The notes: generated from the sequence alone by a model not told the origin. A stretch of DNA of 24,575 nt from an uncultured Alphaproteobacteria bacterium (GCA_937903135.1 CALDAH010000010.1:1-24575); one strand, 5' to 3'; positions 1 through 7,923 are shown, counted from the stretch's first letter. Translations and numbers: made by a program.

Positions 1-890
1 TCCCAGCCGGCAGGCATCGGGCCGGTTATATCTATGGTCTTGTCCGCGGATACGACCAGGTCTTTAAACGAGCTTAATACAATCCCGCGGCCCGGGACAC
101 CGTTATAGAACAGGTTATTACCCGTACTAACGATATCCCCCGCCTGAAAGCGCACCAGGTTAAATATATTCGGCGGGGTATCCAGCATTGTTCGCCCGAC
201 CGTAATACGTGCGCCCGGCCGCGATAGAATATTTTTATCATAATCGTCCCCGAATAGCGTTACCTGCGCATCCAGGCCGGCCAATAACATCGCCATATTT
301 GCCTGGTAAAAATTCCCGGAACTGTGCCTGTAATCGTCGCGATGCCATCTATTAAAGTTCTGGTTATGACGGTAAATAAAATCTATTATCGGGAACGTAA
401 ACAGGCGGTTATCAAAGCTATAATTACTAAACGGATCACCGGCGGGGATGTATTTCATATCATTACGTCGGGCGATATTCTGTGCCCCGCGCGTTGTCGG
501 CAAAACGTGGTCCGAATCCACGTCCATCTGCATTTCCAATGCATTTATCCCCAATCGCAGGCCAAGAAGTTGTTCATAAAAATCTGCGGCATAAAAATCT
601 TGGCCGCTGTATACGACGCGCCGGCCCGGGACAGCGATATCTGAATTAATATCAAAATCAGATCCTAAAAAACGGCCGCGACCAGAATCTGGGTTAAATT
701 CAAATCGTAATGTTTCCGCCATATCCTGAATATCTAAAAAATACCTGTCGTTGATATTAATCGCATGAACGACGGCGTCGGTATTATATCCCTGGATTCG
801 GGGTTCTAATAACAATATCTCTGCGCTGGCGACGTCAATTATAATAATCTGACATATCGCACTAAATGCTTTTTGTTTCCAGGGTTTCAT
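1..890 (-). CDS. Outer-membrane fimbrial usher, N-terminal part (runs off left edge)
   Basis: The reading frame is open from an ATG at 890 to the left edge, about 296 codons. It starts with a signal-peptide-like stretch (MKPWKQKAF, then a hydrophobic IIIIDVASA) and continues as LLLEPRIQGYNTDAV. Near the visible end it reads VRFQAGDIVSTGNNLFYNG, then GVPGRGIVLSSFKDL and DITGPMPAGW. This resembles the start of the usher beta-barrel, where the family has a GD.....FRG.QL...... pattern followed by a plug region. Ushers are outer-membrane pores that take chaperone-bound subunits and secrete and assemble them into a fimbria. The start overlaps the chaperone gene by 29 bases and follows a GAGAG sequence, consistent with translational coupling. 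The usher call rests on the fit to the chaperone and pilin neighbours plus these motifs. The subtype (CS1/TcfC-like or other) is not settled. Confidence 0.75.
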   Translation of the reverse strand, partial: MKPWKQKAFSAICQIIIIDVASAEILLLEPRIQGYNTDAVVHAININDRYFLDIQDMAETLRFEFNPDSGRGRFLGSDFDINSDIAVPGRRVVYSGQDFYAADFYEQLLGLRLGINALEMQMDVDSDHVLPTTRGAQNIARRNDMKYIPAGDPFSNYSFDNRLFTFPIIDFIYRHNQNFNRWHRDDYRHSSGNFYQANMAMLLAGLDAQVTLFGDDYDKNILSRPGARITVGRTMLDTPPNIFNLVRFQAGDIVSTGNNLFYNGVPGRGIVLSSFKDLVVSADKTIDITGPMPAGW

Positions 891-1629
891 TTGTACTCTC
901 GTCAATTAACGTAACAGATGCATCGCCCGCAGGCATTTGAGTTAACGGAATATCCAGAACCCGCGACGGGGTCGTCATAAATATTCTGAAATTAGATATT
1001 TTACCGATTTCCCGACGACCGTCTTTGACCACGACCGACCCGAAAAATGATCGTGATCCCGCGCGTGATATGGTTACCACCGCCACCGGTCGGCCGTCGC
1101 GTTTTATAACACGCGCATTATCAATCTGGGCCGACGAATTTAATTCGCCGTGAACGATCATAACCGGGATTGATACCCCGTATAAAGGCTTCAGATTTAT
1201 TACCAGCCCGCCCTTTTTACCATCGGATGTCCCGTATACATCGGACGGTCCGGGCAATTCACGAATTAGCATATGCGATACATATTCCCCGGCCGGGGCG
1301 GCGGCCATACCACGACGACGAACGCGCACGACCTGGGATTGGCCGGGCTGCAGCGTCGCCTGGTGCGGCGACCATTCCAGATACGGCCCTGCGAACGGGT
1401 TACCTGCAATCGGTTCGGATATTTCTGAATACCGCCCATCGGACGATTGCTTAAAATTTACCATGGTTATGTTATAGGTTTTCTCGGACTGGGAATTATT
1501 GGTAAATCGCACCTGGCCGGTGCGGCCGGCGGTATCGCCAAGCTCTAAATAATACGGCGATAGCGAGATATTTCCATACGCGGCCGCCCCTGATAATAAT
1601 GATATAGCCAATAAAATTTTTCGCAGCAT
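862..1629 (-). CDS. Periplasmic fimbrial chaperone, PapD-like
   Basis: This 255-residue protein has a signal peptide (MLRKILLAISLLSGAAAYG) followed by an immunoglobulin-like N-domain. That domain begins NISLSPYYLELGDTAGRTGQVRFTNNS, as is typical of pilus chaperones. A second domain starts near NLKPLYGVSIPVMI. Members bind pilin subunits by donor-strand complementation in the periplasm and carry them to the usher. The gene sits between the two pilin genes and the usher, and it overlaps the usher start. A clear AAAGGA lies ahead of the ATG. The family assignment is firm. Which subunits it serves is inferred from the operon. Confidence 0.85.
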   Translation of the reverse strand: MLRKILLAISLLSGAAAYGNISLSPYYLELGDTAGRTGQVRFTNNSQSEKTYNITMVNFKQSSDGRYSEISEPIAGNPFAGPYLEWSPHQATLQPGQSQVVRVRRRGMAAAPAGEYVSHMLIRELPGPSDVYGTSDGKKGGLVINLKPLYGVSIPVMIVHGELNSSAQIDNARVIKRDGRPVAVVTISRAGSRSFFGSVVVKDGRREIGKISNFRIFMTTPSRVLDIPLTQMPAGDASVTLIDESTNETLETKSI

Positions 1630-1642
1630 TTATACAATCCTT

Positions 1643-2557
1643 TTAATAACTTACTGTGATATTATATGTTCCGTTATATGTTCCGGCCGCCTGGGCAGTG
1701 TTGATGTTTAAGCTGGCCCCGACGCGAAGTGTCATCGTCCCCGATGAATTTAAAGTTGAATTATCCCCGGCCGGGGTTCTGGTGAAATTATTAACCGTCA
1801 TGGCGGCCCCGGGTCCGGTCAGGGTCGCCGTTGACGGCAGTGTTATTGTTACCGCCGTATTGGGGTTACCCGTTATTGAAAACACGCCCGCCGCACCGGG
1901 TTTACTGGCGATTAAATTTACCCCCGACTGACCCGATTGAACCGTTCGCGTCCCATTCTGGGGCAGCAGCGTTACAACCGAGTTCCCGCCCCTGGCCTCT
2001 ATGCCGCCAAATGTCATCGCGGTTGTCTGGGACACCGACAGCGGCCGCCATAGCGTTAGGGTTATCGGCAGCGTAACCGTCGCCGTGCCGCCAAGTAACG
2101 AACTGGCCTGGATTTGAACCGACCCTGTATAGTTTCCGGGTATAGATGCAGATGTAAAATTCATTGTCCCGCCAACATTTGCCGTCGCCGACGGGTTCAG
2201 CAGCGATACCTGCAGGTTCGGGGTAATCGTAAAATTATTTACCGTAACCGTCCCGCCGCTGCCGTTTGATAATGTTACCGACGAACTTAGAAACGTCATC
2301 GTAACTATGTTTGCAACATTGCTAAGGCCGCTGCCGGTATATACCGCCTGGCCGGCGTAGTATGCCGTACCGGACGGGGCAACCGTTGCCGTGCCGTTGG
2401 TATTAATTGACCCGTTCAGGCCAATAACAACCGACCCGGATGTACTGGACGGGATCAGTGTCCCGAACGAAAGATTTTTGGTGGCTGTAAATGTAGTGGC
2501 CGTGGCAATATTCGGCACGGCCACTGTGACAACAAAAAATAATAAATACCGTATCAA
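1643..2557 (-). CDS. Tandem DUF4402 fimbrial subunit, TTG start
   Basis: This 304-residue secreted protein has no cysteine and is rich in Thr, Ser, Gly and Asn. A signal peptide (MIRYLLFFVVTVAVPNIATA) is followed by two copies of a DUF4402-like fold. The first runs from about residue 24 to 165 (SFGTLIPSSTSG ... PGNYTGSVQIQ). The second runs from about 172 to 304 (MTFGGIEARGG ... AGTYNGTYNITVSY). Both carry the TVNNFT motif in the middle and a G.Y.G strand near the end. The start is a TTG that overlaps the TGA stop of the upstream pilin by 4 bases. No nearer ATG would keep the signal peptide. It is likely a fimbrial subunit, possibly a minor or tip subunit because it is double-sized; that role is inferred. 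Confidence 0.75.
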   Translation of the reverse strand: MIRYLLFFVVTVAVPNIATATTFTATKNLSFGTLIPSSTSGSVVIGLNGSINTNGTATVAPSGTAYYAGQAVYTGSGLSNVANIVTMTFLSSSVTLSNGSGGTVTVNNFTITPNLQVSLLNPSATANVGGTMNFTSASIPGNYTGSVQIQASSLLGGTATVTLPITLTLWRPLSVSQTTAMTFGGIEARGGNSVVTLLPQNGTRTVQSGQSGVNLIASKPGAAGVFSITGNPNTAVTITLPSTATLTGPGAAMTVNNFTRTPAGDNSTLNSSGTMTLRVGASLNINTAQAAGTYNGTYNITVSY

Positions 2558-3030
2558 TAGTTTACCGTTACTATATATGTACCGTTATATGTCCCGGGGG
2601 CTTGGTTCGCCCCGACGTTCAGATTTGCCCCGACATTTAACGCCAGGTTACCACTTGCGTCGGTTGTATTACTTGCTGGCGTAGTGGTTGATGTAAATGT
2701 ATCAATGGTCATGGTATTTGACCCGCTGGTAACCGAACCGTTCGCAAATGTTATATTTAATGCCGTAGACGGCTGGGCCGTTATTGAAAAGTGTCCCGCC
2801 GCCGCAGTGCCATATGTCGTCAGGGTCGGGGACGACGTTACACCCGCCGGCGTTAATGTTACAACCCCGGCCGTTGCGGCGGGCATAACTGTTCCGAAAT
2901 TCATCTGTTGTGTCTGGTTCGCCGTTATGGCGGTCTGAATTACAACACTGGCATTTCCCGTTACAGAAACGGCAGACGCCATATTAGGTATCGCAATCGC
3001 GGCAATCACCGCAAGAAGATTAATTTTCAT
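2554..3030 (-). CDS. DUF4402 fimbrial major subunit (pilin)
   Basis: This is a 158-residue secreted protein with a signal peptide ending near MASA. A single DUF4402-like beta domain follows, running from MNFGTVMPAATAG to the C-terminal PGTYNGTYIVTVNY. Such proteins are the structural subunits of alternative chaperone-usher fimbriae in proteobacteria. It is the first gene of the operon, with a good AAAGGA 7 bases before ATG, which suits the most abundant subunit. The stop is TGA and overlaps the TTG of the next gene. No clear promoter was found upstream: a TATAAA lies about 40 bases before the ATG but has no convincing -35. Confidence 0.8.
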   Translation of the reverse strand: MKINLLAVIAAIAIPNMASAVSVTGNASVVIQTAITANQTQQMNFGTVMPAATAGVVTLTPAGVTSSPTLTTYGTAAAGHFSITAQPSTALNITFANGSVTSGSNTMTIDTFTSTTTPASNTTDASGNLALNVGANLNVGANQAPGTYNGTYIVTVNY

Positions 3031-3381
3031 TTTTTATCCTTTTTATGCACCTGGTTAATATTTTATTTTATATGGCGGGGTATATCTATTGGACGCTTTT
3101 CCTAGTGCTAAAACTTTAAGTATTTTCAGCGTTGTCGCGGTTAAGTTTTATTTTCTTGATTTTGGTCGCAAATTTATTACTATGTTAACCCGAGAGATAA
3201 ATATATCCCCCCGCGGGGATAAGGAAAAATCCCCCCTTGTAATTTTATTACAGTTTGGAATAACAATTATTATACGGGGAACTGATCGCGCCGTCACAGA
3301 TTCACTACAAATAAAGCCTGACTTTATTCGCAATGAATTGTGTGGCGGGGCAAAACGATAACTTATTAAAAAGGAATATAA
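3031..3381. other. Divergent intergenic region between pilin operon and RNase J
   Basis: This 351-base AT-rich region separates the minus-strand pilin operon from the plus-strand RNase J gene. Short open frames here have no protein-like character and I do not call them. The notable content is a GC-rich island at 3204-3234. It can form either TATCCCC/GGGGATA (3204-3210 with 3215-3221) or GGGGAT/ATCCCC (3215-3220 with 3229-3234). Both use the central GGGGAT and so exclude each other. Neither is followed by a T-run, so they are not simple terminators. Promoters for both flanking genes should lie here, but none matches consensus well enough to call. Confidence 0.5.
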
Positions 3382-5178
3382 ATGGTAAAAGTTCGTGAAA
3401 AAAAATCACCGGCCAAGGATAAATCCGGTGCAAAAAAACCGGCCATGATTACCGGTATGAACAAACATGAAAACGATAAAAACGACGATAAAGTTTACTT
3501 TATGGCATTGGGTGGCCTGGAACATATCGGCCAGAATATGTATGTATATAAATACAAGGGTAAATATCTGGTCGTTGACTGCGGTATGGGATTTTTAGAA
3601 GAAGAAATCGGCGCAGGCGACGTTCAATACTGTGATACAACGTGGCTGGAAAAACGCAAAAAAGACGTCGTCGGATTTGTTATTACCCACGGGCACGAAG
3701 ATCATATCGGGGCATTAAAATACATATGGCCGAAATTCAGAAAACCGATTTACTGCACCCGTTTCCCGGCCGAAACACTGCGTCAGACATTCGCCGGCAT
3801 TGAAATGGATTTTAACCCGAAAAAAGATATTGTTGAATTTGATCATAACGGTGCGGTATTAAAACTTGACCCGTTTGAGGTTGAAACGTTCCACGTTACC
3901 CATTCCATCCCCGAGGCCCAGATGTTAATCATCAAAACCGGGGCGGGAAAAATTCTGCACACGGGCGACTGGACATTTAACGACGATATTCCAATTGAGG
4001 CCCCGACAGATTTCGCCCGTCTGCGTGAAATCGGATCTGATCCGAAGCTATTGGCGTGTATGTCGGATTCAACATCCATATCCCGCCAGGAAAAACAAAC
4101 GACCGAGGCCGAGGTTCGCGAAACCCTGACTAAAATCATGAAAGAAGCCCCCGGCCGCGTAATCGTAACCGGTTATTCACGCAGCCTGGCCCGTATGAAG
4201 ATGTTCGCCCAGGCCGCACACGACGCCGGACGCGTTGCCGCGATAAAGGAACGCAGTAACCCGAACCCTGTGCCGTATGTCGGACTGCCGGAATTCCGTG
4301 AAATGGGTATTAAATTCGGATATATTAACAAAGATGACGTATACCTTTATAACGAAATCAAGGATCTGCCCGCTGAAAAACAGGCAATATTTTTAACCGG
4401 ATCCCAGGGTGAACAGTTTGCAATGCTAACCCGGCTGTGTCGCGGTCATGTAAAAGAGATGAAGCTGCAGCCGACAGATACAGTTCTGTTCAGCGCAATT
4501 ATTATCCCGGGCCGTGAACGTGATGTTTCGTTCCTCTATAACAAACTGGCCCGGATGGGGATTAAAACACATACAATATTTGATACGGACCATCTGCACG
4601 CCAGCGGACATGCCGGACGCCCGGAATTTGAACGGTTCTATGACTTGGTTCATCCCCAGGTCAGTGTCCCAATGCACGGGGATTATATTAACGAAATGTT
4701 AAACGGTAAAATGGCAATGGAACGTGGCGGGGCAAAATATATGATGGTCGTTCATAACGGGGAAATGATTGCCTTGGCCGATGGGGAAGCGCCATATATC
4801 GCCGAAACCATTGAAACCGGTTTTGTCGTAATGGAGGGCGAAACCGAACGCAGTGCAAATGACCAGGTATATAAAAACCGTAAAAAGATTGCAACCAACG
4901 GTGCGGTATTTGTTACCCTGCCCGTTGATAAGCGTGGTTTTCTGAAAGGCGTCCCAGAGGTATCCAGCGCCGGAATATTTGAAACCGACGACACCGGATT
5001 TATGAAGCGTCAGATTCAAATTGAGATTACCCGGGCCATTGACGCGCTAAGCAAATCCGAACGCAAGGATCGCGATAATCTAATTCGCGCGGTTCAGATC
5101 GCCGGGAACAAGGTTGTACGCGCATCCCTTGGGGCGGATAAAAAACCGCAGTATAGCGTACATTTCGTTCAGAAATAA
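3382..5178 (+). CDS. rnj: Ribonuclease J
   Basis: This 598-residue metallo-beta-lactamase/beta-CASP ribonuclease acts in mRNA decay and rRNA/5'-end maturation, with endonuclease and 5'-3' exonuclease activity in the family. Visible motifs are ALGGLEHIGQNMYVY (about 42-56), the zinc-binding HGHEDH (103-108), H171 and H174, HTGDW (193-197), SDST (228-231), and a late HGD (VSVPMHGDYINE). A C-terminal domain of about 130 residues follows, as usual for RNase J. The N-terminal 35 residues are Lys-rich and precede the catalytic domain, so they form a short extension. AAGGAA lies 6 bases before ATG. A bidirectional terminator follows at once. Confidence 0.95.
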   Translation: MVKVREKKSPAKDKSGAKKPAMITGMNKHENDKNDDKVYFMALGGLEHIGQNMYVYKYKGKYLVVDCGMGFLEEEIGAGDVQYCDTTWLEKRKKDVVGFVITHGHEDHIGALKYIWPKFRKPIYCTRFPAETLRQTFAGIEMDFNPKKDIVEFDHNGAVLKLDPFEVETFHVTHSIPEAQMLIIKTGAGKILHTGDWTFNDDIPIEAPTDFARLREIGSDPKLLACMSDSTSISRQEKQTTEAEVRETLTKIMKEAPGRVIVTGYSRSLARMKMFAQAAHDAGRVAAIKERSNPNPVPYVGLPEFREMGIKFGYINKDDVYLYNEIKDLPAEKQAIFLTGSQGEQFAMLTRLCRGHVKEMKLQPTDTVLFSAIIIPGRERDVSFLYNKLARMGIKTHTIFDTDHLHASGHAGRPEFERFYDLVHPQVSVPMHGDYINEMLNGKMAMERGGAKYMMVVHNGEMIALADGEAPYIAETIETGFVVMEGETERSANDQVYKNRKKIATNGAVFVTLPVDKRGFLKGVPEVSSAGIFETDDTGFMKRQIQIEITRAIDALSKSERKDRDNLIRAVQIAGNKVVRASLGADKKPQYSVHFVQK

Positions 5179-5212
5179 AAAATCCCCGCGAAATGCGGGG
5201 TTTATTTATTTC
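5178..5212. terminator. Bidirectional intrinsic terminator between RNase J and Cys-rich gene
   Basis: The stem CCCCGC/GCGGGG (5184-5189 with 5195-5200) has a GAAAT loop. It is flanked by an A-run on the left and TTTATTTATTT on the right, so it can terminate transcription in both directions. It separates the convergent RNase J gene and the minus-strand Cys-rich gene, whose stop codon lies in the T-rich flank. Confidence 0.85.
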
Positions 5213-5661
5213 CAATAACAATTGGCGGTATATGTGCCGCGGCCACTGGTATCGGCAAATGACGCCCCCGATGGCATATAGCAATCTGTCTGGGCCGTTG
5301 ATCCGACCGCTGACGTACCATCGTCCGGGCATGCGGTACAATTTTTATCTGATCCGTAAAAACCCGCCTGGCAGCGATAAAGGCAATCGCCCGTAGATCT
5401 ATCACACATCGTCTGAACAGCGTTGGTTAACGAAGTCCATAGATTTGCATTTCTGCAATCTCGGTGCGTACATACCTTTATAGTTGGGCCACTGCCACCC
5501 GACCCACACGGCGGGCAACATTCAGGGTTGTTTGCAAAACATTCAACACCATCCACGGTTTGATATCCGCAGTTCATACAGTCAGTCGGGATTTCAATAT
5601 CCACCGCGTATGATTCAGAGATAGATAACATAGCTAATAACACAGATAAAATAATTTTCAT
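5206..5661 (-). CDS. Secreted cysteine-rich repeat protein
   Basis: This 151-residue protein has a clear signal peptide (MKIILSVLLAMLSISESYA). The mature part holds 15 cysteines, including CMNCGY, CCPPCG and a C-terminal block YRCQAGFYGSDKNC-TACPDDGTSAVGS-TDCY. The block resembles short disulfide-rich repeats of the GCC2/GCC3 or EGF-like kind. From memory, similar modules (CP..G.....CY.P.G) recur in uncultured gut alphaproteobacteria. I know of no defined function; a disulfide-stabilised surface or periplasmic protein is the best guess. The start at 5661 is chosen because it begins the signal peptide and has AGGGGGC upstream. A longer frame reaching 5736 would cross a terminator hairpin. The structured RNA lies directly upstream. 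Confidence 0.75.
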   Translation of the reverse strand: MKIILSVLLAMLSISESYAVDIEIPTDCMNCGYQTVDGVECFANNPECCPPCGSGGSGPTIKVCTHRDCRNANLWTSLTNAVQTMCDRSTGDCLYRCQAGFYGSDKNCTACPDDGTSAVGSTAQTDCYMPSGASFADTSGRGTYTANCYWK

Positions 5662-5678
5662 GAATGCCCCCTGGGTTT

Positions 5679-5935
5679 TAATTAAAAACCGCCAAAGACT
5701 TGGCGGCCGGGGATTTAAGAAAATCATACTTAACAATGACCCTGCTGACCTTTGGTTAAAACCTGTTTCATAGTCAACAGATCCCCGACCGATTTAAACA
5801 GTCGGGTGTTATAAAACATACGGCGCAACGTGCGCCGACAGTTTCATCGTCGGATTCAATACGTAATTCACGTATCGGTTAAGTAATAGGATTTCTTATG
5901 TCCCAGAAGCCAACATCCCTGCTAGTTTCACTGTA
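5679..5935 (-). ncRNA. Candidate structured RNA or 5' leader (attenuator) of the Cys-rich gene
   Basis: On the minus strand a promoter (5936-5964) and an intrinsic terminator (5684-5706) bracket about 250 nt that hold no protein-like frame but many hairpins. These are ATACGT/ACGTAT (5859-5875), CCGAC/GTCGG near 5840-5853, CGGCGCA/TGCGCCG with a 3-nt loop near 5821-5837, CCCGAC/GTCGGG (5784-5789 with 5801-5806), and CTGTT/AACAG near 5763-5780. A 10-bp long-range helix (5781-5790 with 5705-5714, one wobble) competes with the CCCGAC hairpin and abuts the terminator stem. The Shine-Dalgarno of the Cys-rich gene begins about 20 nt after the terminator. The element may therefore be a cis-acting leader or an independent small RNA. 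It does not match my recollection of tmRNA, 6S, SRP or RNase P RNA. Confidence 0.5.
5684..5706 (-). terminator. Intrinsic terminator upstream of the Cys-rich gene
   Basis: Read on the minus strand, CCGCCAA/TTGGCGG (5700-5706 with 5689-5695) closes a 4-nt loop and is followed by TTTTTAATT. It lies between the structured RNA and the Shine-Dalgarno of the gene at 5661, a position typical of a transcription attenuator. Confidence 0.8.
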
Positions 5936-5964
5936 ACTATATTCCATATGCCGAATAAAAACAA
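5936..5964 (-). promoter_or_regulatory. Promoter for the structured RNA
   Basis: On the minus strand a TTGTTT -35 (5959-5964) and a TATAGT -10 (5936-5941) are separated by 17 bases. Transcription would start near 5929-5930, giving a transcript of about 250 nt to the terminator. Confidence 0.55.
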
Positions 5965-6148
5965 GCCTAAACTACTTTACTTTTATAAAACCGCAAATAT
6001 AATAATCCGTATGTTAAAACAATTTTGCGTTCTTATATCTTTTAAGCGTTGGCAGCGCAGCTGGTGATTTATTTATTTTGGCCAAAATTATGGCTTTCAT
6101 TTTCTAATTAAACATATTAAAATTCAAAACGATAAAAGGTTATTTATT
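5965..6148. other. AT-rich intergenic segment upstream of trpS
   Basis: This stretch holds no credible coding frame. It must carry the trpS promoter. An inexact pair (TTGGCC near 6079, then a TCTAAT-like box near 6104) is too poorly spaced to call. AAAAGG precedes the trpS ATG by about 10 bases. Confidence 0.4.
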
Positions 6149-7141
6149 ATGTCAGATAAAATTATTTTAACAGGTATTAAACCGACCGGACAGCCGCATC
6201 TGGGGAACTATGTCGGTGCATTGAAACCGTTAATAGAAAGCGCGAAAACAAACAAAACATTTATGTTTATCGCCGACCTGCATGCGTTAAATATTATTCA
6301 TAACCCCGCCGATATTAAACAGCATACATATGAAATTGCGGCGATATTAATTGCCCTGGGGCTGGATTTAAATAACGCCGTATTATTCCGTCAATCTGAT
6401 ATAGTCGAGGTATATCAGCTATCAACCATGTTAATGAACGTAACGCCAAAGGGACTGATGAACCGCGCCCATTCGTATAAGGCTGCGATGGATAAAAACG
6501 CCGCCGCAGGCCAGGATACTGACGCCGGGGTTAATATGGGGCTTTATACATACCCGGTTTTAATGGCGGCAGATATTTTATTATATAATTCTGATGAAGT
6601 ACCCGTCGGCGCGGATCAAAAGCAACACGTGGAATTCGCACGTGATATCGCCGGGTATTTTAATAATATATACGGGCCGACGTTTAAACTGCCCAATGCC
6701 GTTATCGGGCCCGATGCGGGGCTGATCCCCGGACTGGATGGCCGAAAAATGAGCAAATCATACGATAATATAATCCCATTGATGGCGGCCGAAAATGAAC
6801 TGAAAAAGAAAATTATGCGAATTATAACCGACAGCAAGATGCCCGACGAACCAAAAGATCCGGATACATCAACGATATTTCAATTATATAAGCACTTTGC
6901 GACCGACGATGAAATTGCCGCACTGCGCGATCAGTTTTTATCCGGCGGCATGGGATACGGCACGGCAAAAAATATATTGTTTGAAAAGATAAATTCGGTA
7001 TTAACACCAATTCGGGAAAGATATAACTATCTAATGACACATACCGATGAAATTGATTCAGTTTTGGCGGATGGTGCGGCCCGGGCACGCGTTGTGGCGA
7101 CGGCAACATACGAACGTGTTCGGCGTGCTATGCTGGGGTAA
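6149..7141 (+). CDS. trpS: Tryptophan-tRNA ligase (TrpRS)
   Basis: This 330-residue class I aminoacyl-tRNA synthetase charges tRNA-Trp with tryptophan in the cytoplasm. The HIGH-equivalent motif is PTGQPHLGN (12-20) and KMSKS is at 200-204 (GRKMSKSYDN). GADQKQHVE, which sits at the active site, is also present. The length is normal for bacterial TrpRS. A 33-base gap with a strong AAAGGAGA leads to the next gene, so the two are probably co-transcribed. Charged tRNA-Trp is also the usual near-cognate reader of UGA. This may matter for the interrupted gene at 8958-9893, although the closeness is probably coincidence. Confidence 0.97.
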   Translation: MSDKIILTGIKPTGQPHLGNYVGALKPLIESAKTNKTFMFIADLHALNIIHNPADIKQHTYEIAAILIALGLDLNNAVLFRQSDIVEVYQLSTMLMNVTPKGLMNRAHSYKAAMDKNAAAGQDTDAGVNMGLYTYPVLMAADILLYNSDEVPVGADQKQHVEFARDIAGYFNNIYGPTFKLPNAVIGPDAGLIPGLDGRKMSKSYDNIIPLMAAENELKKKIMRIITDSKMPDEPKDPDTSTIFQLYKHFATDDEIAALRDQFLSGGMGYGTAKNILFEKINSVLTPIRERYNYLMTHTDEIDSVLADGAARARVVATATYERVRRAMLG

Positions 7142-7174
7142 AAATTAAAAACACAACAAGAAAGGAGAAAGAAT

Positions 7175-7921
7175 ATGAAAAAATCACTAATCTGGGCAGG
7201 CAGTGTTATTGGCGCAGGCGCAGTTTTAGCACTGGTCTTCGGTGCATTTAACCGCACACCACTGCCGCGAACAATAACTGTTACCGGCGAATGCCTGACG
7301 TCCGTGCCAAAGGATCGTACGGCAATTACACTGCGCGTAACCACCCTGGATAAATCCGCCGCCGTTTCAATGAAACAGGCAACGGCAAAGATAGCCGAGA
7401 TTACAAGCTATCTGAAAACCCAGGATGTAAAGATGCAAACGACCCAGTTTGATTCATATGAAAAAACCGAATGGGACAGAAACGCCCAGAAATCAATTAC
7501 ACTTGGGATTGAAACCAATATCGCCATAGAGGTATCATCCGACAGCGTTGATACAATTGAAAAGGTTTTAAGTCAGTTTGCCGGACAGCCGGATATATAT
7601 TCTGAAAACCTGCGAATGTTTACAAGTTCTGAGGCGATGAAGCCCGTACTTGAAGACTGCCTGGGCGTCGCCGTTGAAAACGCACGCGCCCGTGCCAATG
7701 CATTAGCGGCCGGTGATAAACGTCATGCGGGAAAAATGCTGGACGTGTCATACGGGGCAAACGTTGGGAACGTGCAACGCCCGACGGCTAATTTCCTGCG
7801 CAGCAGTGCAAAAATGGCCGTAATGGAATCCGCGATGGATTCTGCCATTGCCACCGGCGGGATCGTATCAAAAGATACCGAGGTATCCGTTAGCGTATCT
7901 GCTGTATTTGAAATCAAATAA
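7175..7921 (+). CDS. SIMPL-domain (DUF541, YggE-like) envelope protein
   Basis: The protein has 248 residues with an N-terminal hydrophobic anchor or signal (residues 4-24, SLIWAGSVIGAGAVLALVFG). It is followed by the SIMPL/DUF541 pattern: TITVTGECLTSVPKDRTAITLRV near 35, a middle YLKTQDVKMQT, and a C-terminal VSVSVSAVFEIK. Members such as YggE are periplasmic or inner-membrane-anchored. They have been linked to stress tolerance, but no biochemical activity is firmly established. The gene follows trpS with AAGGAGA before ATG and ends 2 bases before the recombinase ATG, so it sits in a three-gene operon. Confidence 0.85.
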   Translation: MKKSLIWAGSVIGAGAVLALVFGAFNRTPLPRTITVTGECLTSVPKDRTAITLRVTTLDKSAAVSMKQATAKIAEITSYLKTQDVKMQTTQFDSYEKTEWDRNAQKSITLGIETNIAIEVSSDSVDTIEKVLSQFAGQPDIYSENLRMFTSSEAMKPVLEDCLGVAVENARARANALAAGDKRHAGKMLDVSYGANVGNVQRPTANFLRSSAKMAVMESAMDSAIATGGIVSKDTEVSVSVSAVFEIK

Positions 7922-7923
7922 AT

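Noticed and set aside
3089..3361. Small genes in the RNase J upstream region
   Set aside because: Both strands have open frames, but none has protein-like composition or a ribosome site.
5662..5736. Longer start for the Cys-rich gene at 5736
   Set aside because: It would put the signal peptide 25 residues inside the protein and translate through the terminator hairpin.
5679..6060. tmRNA, 6S, SRP or RNase P RNA upstream of trpS
   Set aside because: None of their conserved sequences (such as TTCGAC, GGAAGGAAGCAG or GAGGAAAGTCC) is seen on either strand.
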